A DNA stretch of 64,000 nt from Doris montereyensis (Eukaryota; Mollusca; Gastropoda; Nudibranchia; Dorididae), in NCBI GenBank assembly GCA_037039925.1, contig JAXRKP010000056.1, forward strand, positions 150,001 to 214,000. Direction: 5' to 3'. Shown piece after piece: positions 27,363 to 64,000 of the stretch; the stretch's first letter is position 1, and the number at the start of each line of letters is the position of its first letter. Below the pieces are notes generated by a model. That model had not been told where the DNA came from and made no database searches. It worked only from the letters and a program-made list of their open reading frames with translations. Both the position numbers and the translations under genes were made by a program.

Positions 27363-29320
27363 CAGTCGACTCCAGTTTATCACAACTCAGTTAATCGCAA
27401 TTTCTGCTTATTCGCAACTTTTCCTAAGAAATGGAATTAATTTTATATAATAGTCATTAGTTAATCACAGCTCACTTTGGATAATGTCAACCCGCCGATA
27501 CCTTGCCTCAGATGTTTGGTCGGTTTTTCAGATTTCACACTTTGCTGAATGATGCTTGCATGTCTACGTTTTATTATCGGACAACCGTGATGACACAATA
27601 GTCTTGTACACTAATTGTGGGTCTAGCAGACCGTAAAAAGACGCAATAGGCCTTGCTAAGAGACGACTTAGACAGCTGGGAAGCATGGTATTGTATGATA
27701 CAGTACATAACACATGACTGTCCACAGCCCTTAAGCCGAGTTGGCAGCTGATAACCAACCTTTCAGATCAAAGTCAAAGGGAGTGACGCCACTTAAGGGG
27801 ATGTGCGGGTTCTAAAAATATATTTTTTTCCTTGATGTTGTTTCTGGCTAAATTATGCACATATAATCAGTGTATTGAAACATGAACTTATATGGTGTTG
27901 TTTACTTGGTTGCCATGGAAACGACCGCCATCTTGAATTGTTATGTTTTTTGTTTACATGTTATTTTACATAGCTATATAGAAAAACTTCATGACTAAAT
28001 CGCTCCAAACTTCACATACAAGTTAGTCAACGTAATGACTAAAAACTTTCAAAACAAAATACAGACTTTTGTTTTTATTAATGTTTTTATGATTCTTTTT
28101 AGTTTGCCATACAAAATAACTATGGAGAAAAACATTTTTGCAAAAAATGTACATTTTTCAGACATAAAAAAACCAATATCTGTTTGTACAGTAAATGGCT
28201 ATCTACATGCGAAATTTTATGACAAAATGTACAAATAAGGCCAAACAGTGATAAAATAGTAAAAAAAAACATTTTGAGAAAAACGCCATTGAAATTTCAC
28301 ACTGCTAAAAACACATGTTTCATACAACTTTCGACTCACAAGAGTTTTTTACTCGTGATATCAAACAACATGCATCAAATGATAATAAAAATGTAGCATA
28401 GAATAGAATGAATATATTCTGTAATCAAATATTATAATTATTGAAAACAGAATGAAACATTCATTATGACCCAATTGGGGCACCAAACTGCTTCGCTCGT
28501 GGGAAGCAACACGCTTGATCGCACAATAGGGGTGTTGATTGGTTGGGCCAGCTGTGAGAGAGAGGGAGAGACTTTATGACTGTTTGCCCAAATGTTTGTG
28601 GCATTTGAGGGTAACCTTTGTCCGTGAAAGTGTAGTGCTGAACACAATAATATTGTACTATAGCGAAATAATACTATTGTCGCTGATTGTCTTGTCTCAA
28701 CATGAAAGCACAGTGCAAAAGAAGAGGTGTGTAATGGATAGGATGATTTTATTTTATTCAAGAGAGGGGTTATAGCTTTGTGTGGGTCTCAAAATAAGGC
28801 AAAATATGATAATTTGTCACGAAATTGGTGACGATGTTGTCGTCAAAGACTTTTTTTCACAGAAAGACAGAGAAATGAGATTTGGGGATGGTTTATAAAT
28901 AAAACTAAGAAGTGAAACTAGAAAGAAATGCCATAACCTCAATTTTGATATTTTGATCCCAAATTACCCATTCTAGGTGCGCATTCCCTTAACACGTGCT
29001 GCGCATGTTGTAGTTACTTCACAGTTAGCTTAAAATGAACAATGAATTGGAATACTGCAGTATGCTTTATTGGCTGTGTAGTATATGTTTAAAGGCATAC
29101 TACATTTACAATGATGAGAATGGTTATGACTGTCGCAAGTCTGTGAAACTCAGAGCAAAGTTATCTATGTAAAAAATATTGCAACAAACATACCTAGTCG
29201 TTAAGTAATGACATGAGCCTAAATATTGGGCCCATAGCGACATCCGGTTTATTGCAACTTCGGAGAATCGCACCAATTTTGTTGCTCCCGTCGTGTTGTG
29301 TGTTAAACTGGAGTCGACTG
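27363..29320. mobile_element. MITE with CAGTCGACTCC termini, split by a 1.5-kb insertion
   Basis: The left end cagtcgactccagttta and right end taaactggagtcgactg are perfect 17-bp inverted repeats, each flanked by TA. This fits a Tc1/mariner-superfamily element (possibly pogo/Tigger-like). Left-half sequence (27363-27690) and right-end sequence (29235-29320) align to the two halves of the compact copy at 46435-46860, so about 27700-29230 is a later insertion. No transposase is present. Confidence 0.85.
27785..28340. repeat. Dispersed repeat with RFX-like and YY1-like motifs, inside the MITE
   Basis: It contains gttgccatggaaacgaccgccatcttg (27910-27936). The reverse complement at 53868-53895 reads tgccacggaaacggccgccatcttg. 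Sequence further out is only loosely similar. Forward annotation as a repeat family is tentative. Confidence 0.35.
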
Positions 29321-29322
29321 TA

Positions 29323-30116
29323 GTAATAATTCGTACATCATGTGGATCTAGCTCTCCTTCTGTTTCAATCATAATGTAAAATAACTAGAGGGGTGTAACA
29401 TCACCCTCGGCATGTTATTCAAAAGAAAAAATTCTGTTACCTGAGAAAAGTGGACCGGCCTATTAGACGGAGACCTCTGTATAGACTTTCTAGGAAGATT
29501 GGTTGTGACCATGAACATTGTGTCAATTCTATTTCTATTCAAAGATTACCAAAGGATCTTTAACCCTTTGCTGCCATGTGTCTGTAGATTCCATGGGCCA
29601 GTTTGTGCATGCTATATATTGTATACTATGCAATGTGCTGGTAGAATTTATGAGCTCGGGGCCAGGCTAGAGACGCATGCTATAATATGCCATGTGTGCC
29701 CTTAGAATTCATAGACTTATGACACGACATGTTTCAATAAGTTTGTTGACGAGTCTAAGGGACATAACTGCGTAAAATACTTGCATGTTTGAATAGCATC
29801 CAATCAGCAGGTAAACTGCCAGTGCTCCCTCGCACTGCTATGTAAGGTCTCCTGCCTATTATAGTCATAGGGCTTTATTTTTAGCCCTTCGCTGCCCAGG
29901 TGAATTGCATTGACAGGCTTTCTTGTGTGAACGTGAATCAATGTTTTAAAAATCTCTTTTTAAAGAATTTCACATCACTCGTTTTTCAGTTGTCTTTGTT
30001 TTCCCTGTTTGACTGTTTTTCCTTGGTAGTATTTCTCCTGTGCATCACATTTTAATTATAATATTGATAACAATTTGACTGTCGACAATCATGCCCCCTA
30101 TTGGTTCTCTTTACAG
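29323..30116. other. Region upstream of the first identified ZMYM exon
   Basis: No gene recognised. It ends with a polypyrimidine tract and acceptor (ttggttctctttacag, 30101-30116), implying an upstream ZMYM exon that I cannot place. A fragment resembling the 55460 transposon end (ctattagacggagacctctg) lies at 29460-29478. Confidence 0.5.
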
Positions 30117-61476
<31,360 letters not shown>

Positions 61477-61478
<2 letters not shown>

Positions 61479-62295
61479 GTAAATGGTTGTCATCCTTTAA
61501 CGTTTTAAGTGGGTAAATGGTTGTCATCCTTTAACGTTTTAAGTGGTAAGGTAAATGGTTGTCATCCTTTAACGCTTTAAGTGGTAAGGTAAATGGTTGT
61601 CATCCTTTAATTTAAGTGGTAAGGTAAATGGTTGTCATCCTTTAACGTTTTTAGTGGTAAGGTAAATGGTTGTCATCCTTTAACGTTTTAAGTGGTAAGG
61701 TAAATGGTTGTCATCCTTGAACTTTTTAGGCAGCAAGGTAAATGGTTGTCATCCTTGAACTTTTTAGGCAGCAAGGTAAATGGTTGTCATCCTTTAACGT
61801 TTTAAGTGGTAAGGTAAATGGTTGTCATCCTTTAACGTTTTTAATGGTAAGGTAAATGGTTGTCATCCTTTAACGTTTTAAGTGGTAAGGTAAATGGTTG
61901 TCATCCTTGAACTTTTTAGGTCAAAGGTAAATGGTTGTCATCCTTGAACTTTTTAGGCAAGCAAGGTAAATGGTTGTCATCCTTTAACGTTTTAAGTGGT
62001 AAGGTAAATGGTTGTCATCCTTTAACGTTTTAAGTGGTAAGGTAAATGGTTGTCATCCTTGAACTTTTTAGGCAGCAAGGTAAATGGTTGTCATCCTTGA
62101 ACTTTTTAGGCAGCAAGGTAAATGGTTGTCATCCTTTAACGTTTTAAGTGGTAAGGTAAATGGTTGTCATCCTTTAACGTTTTAAGTGGTAAGGTAAATG
62201 GTTGTCATCCTTGAACTTTTTAGGCAGCAAGGTAAATGGTTGTCATCCTTGAACTTTTTAGGCAGCAAGGTAAATGGTTGTCATCCTTTAACATT
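61477..62295 (+). repeat. ZMYM2/3/4: 38-bp minisatellite copying the 5' splice site
   Basis: Two interspersed 38-bp unit types share gtaaatggttgtcatcct. Type A continues ttaacgttttaagtggtaag, type B tgaactttttaggcagcaag. About 21 copies run from the true donor (agtcaag|gtaaat, 61478/61479). Each junction rebuilds AAG|GTAAAT, so the intron begins with a ladder of decoy donors. Type B also creates tttttaggcag, an acceptor-like string. Confidence 0.94.
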
Positions 62296-62299
62296 ATGG

Positions 62300-64000
62300 C
62301 TATTAGTGTTAAATATTAATCCAAAGAGAAGAGAAATTATATTATTAATAATTTATGCACCAAACAAAGTATCCACAAATATACAAGACTAAATGAAGAC
62401 ATGTGAAAAGTCAATGATAGGCTACATAATAGTTAGCAGCTCCTTTTTACAGTACATTGGACGCAAGAGTAAACAGAGGAGCAGAAATATTTAGTGACCA
62501 TCACCAAGTGATTGCCAAAATGAGATTACTGACTGAAGAGAAGAAATAGAAAAGGAAAGAGAAGAAAGCTACTAAATTCAAAATAGCAGAACTAATTAAA
62601 CCGATAGTAAAACAGATATACCAATCTAGGATAAAGGTTTTATCAGTGAAAGGCAGATGGATCTGAATGATAGCACGCAATAGAAAAAAAGTGGCAAATG
62701 TTTAAAGAAGTGCTCCTCAGTTGTACTGAAGAGGTCTGGCCTGGAAGAAATACTTGCAAACAAAGAGGATAGGATAGATTACATGAGTAAAAGAACTATC
62801 GCCAAAGAGGAAGTTAGGAAAGCAAAACAGAAACAGTGGGAAGAGTTTGGACAAAAAAACTTCAAGAAAGGTATCAAGGAAATAAAAAGCTGTTGGGGGG
62901 GGGGGGGGGGGCAGTGAAGGGCGTGAGAAAGACCAAAGCGTTCCCAATACGACAAATTAAGAACGCCAAAGGAGCAATGATGAAAAAAGACAGTGAAAGG
63001 AGAAAGTGTTTTTCATAATTACATAATCCTTTCAGAACATATGAAACAAGGGGTAAAGATCAATTAGTAAGAGTGACTAGTAATCCAGTTGAGACAGCTG
63101 AAGATGTAGATATCTCAATGGAAGAAATCCAAACAGCTATAAGAAAAGTGAAATTAAGAAAGGCCCCAAGAGCAGATCAAGTTTATCCAAAAATCTTTCA
63201 AAACCAAGGGAGAGAGGCAGACAAACTAGTACTTGCAATATGCCAACAAGCATGAAAGTCCAAACAAGTGCCAGACCGCAGGGAAAAGGAACAGTAGTAC
63301 CAATACATAAGAAAGGATCATGGAATGCTCAAACTATAGAGGGATATCACTACTTAGCGTACCAGGAAAAGTGTATACCAGGATACTTGAAATGAGACTA
63401 AGGATAAGAGTAGAGGATCAGATTGAAGAACATCAGAGTGGATTTAGACCAGGAAGAAATGTACAAGACCACATGTTTACAATTAGACAAATAATAGAAA
63501 AATTCCTTGAGAGAATCATTGACTTGCACCTGTGTTTTATAGACTTAGGAAAGGCATTTGACACTGTGAGGAGGGACGAACTATGGTATTCCTTCAAAGA
63601 ACAAAGTGTAGAGCAAAATTTAATAGAAGCCATTAAAAGCTTTTATAATAAACCAACATGTGAAGTGAGAGTAGCTGGAAATGTATCTGAAGAATTTGAT
63701 GTAGATATAGGAGTAAGACAGGGTTGTATCCTAAGTCCTCTTTTATTTATCACATTTATGGATTCAGTTGCAAAGGCATCCTCAAAAATGAAGAAAGGAA
63801 TTTAGGTATGTGGAAACTCAAACCAGTAAATGTATTAATGCTTTCATTTGCAGATGATTTAGTTCTGTTTGGTAAATCAAAAGTGACCTTCAGTCCAATG
63901 TCAACATGATGAACAATGAACTAAATAAAAGAAGAATGAGAGTAAATGCAAAGAAAACCAAAACAATGCTAGTAACTAGGAAGCTAAAACACAAAATCTT
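62300..64000 (+). mobile_element. RTE-like LINE, 5'-truncated, degenerate, continues past window
   Basis: It begins in the endonuclease region (near NPKRREIILLIIYAPN) and has deletions before the linker. The reverse transcriptase region reads NYRGISLLSVPGKVYTRIL, SGFRPGRNVQDHMFTIRQI, LGKAFDTVRRDELWYS, GVRQGCILSPLLFITF and FADDLVLFGKSK. A G run at 62894-62911 and several frameshifts disrupt it. It closely resembles the copies at 23905 and 36083. Confidence 0.9.

Overview
Animal nuclear DNA: AT-rich, intron-dense and crowded with microsatellites, minisatellites, SINEs, non-LTR retrotransposons and small DNA transposons. Gene and repeat content suggests an invertebrate, probably a lophotrochozoan such as a gastropod mollusc (inference; no taxonomic marker is present).

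Two protein-coding genes are readable, transcribed away from each other. (1) Minus strand, 17958 down to at least 4345: a DBHS-family RNA-binding protein (homologue of NONO/SFPQ/PSPC1) in nine identified coding exons whose splice phases all agree (RRM1, RRM2, NOPS, coiled coil, Arg/Met/Gly-rich C-terminus). Its last exon is not identified. (2) Plus strand, 30117 to beyond 61478: a ZMYM2/3/4-type MYM zinc-finger protein in fourteen coding exons with consistent phases: a long acidic N-terminus with SUMO-related motifs, a 16-nt microexon, eight MYM fingers, a Thr-Pro repeat, a Val-Pro-rich segment, an AT-hook-like motif and the start of the DUF3504 domain. The gene runs off the right edge.

The strongest biological observation is the pairing itself. 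From general knowledge, human NONO-ZMYM3, SFPQ-ZMYM4 and PSPC1-ZMYM2 are also close, divergently arranged neighbours. This window shows the same head-to-head DBHS/ZMYM pair in an invertebrate, so it looks like an ancient linkage that predates the vertebrate genome duplications.

The second theme is repeats built from splice junctions of the ZMYM gene. Three introns contain arrays or duplications that copy the 3' splice site plus the first part of the next exon (42183-43027, about 47110-47289, 60840-61430), and one begins with about 21 copies of the 5' splice site (61477-62295). Other introns hold 33-, 45-, 65- and 73-bp minisatellites; the 73-bp array seems to have grown out of one end of a PIF/Harbinger-like transposon.

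Layout: 1-4344 no confirmed gene; 4345-17958 DBHS gene, with a 5.5-kb first intron holding inverted repeats and a (TA)n array; 17959-30116 intergenic, with SINE, LINE, nested MITE and microsatellites; 30117-61478 ZMYM gene; 61479-64000 its next intron, with the 5'-splice-site array and a LINE running off the edge. The ZMYM exons carry 15 single-base frameshifts and the DBHS gene one, nearly all at homopolymers and with no independent nonsense codons, which points to uncorrected sequencing indels rather than gene death.
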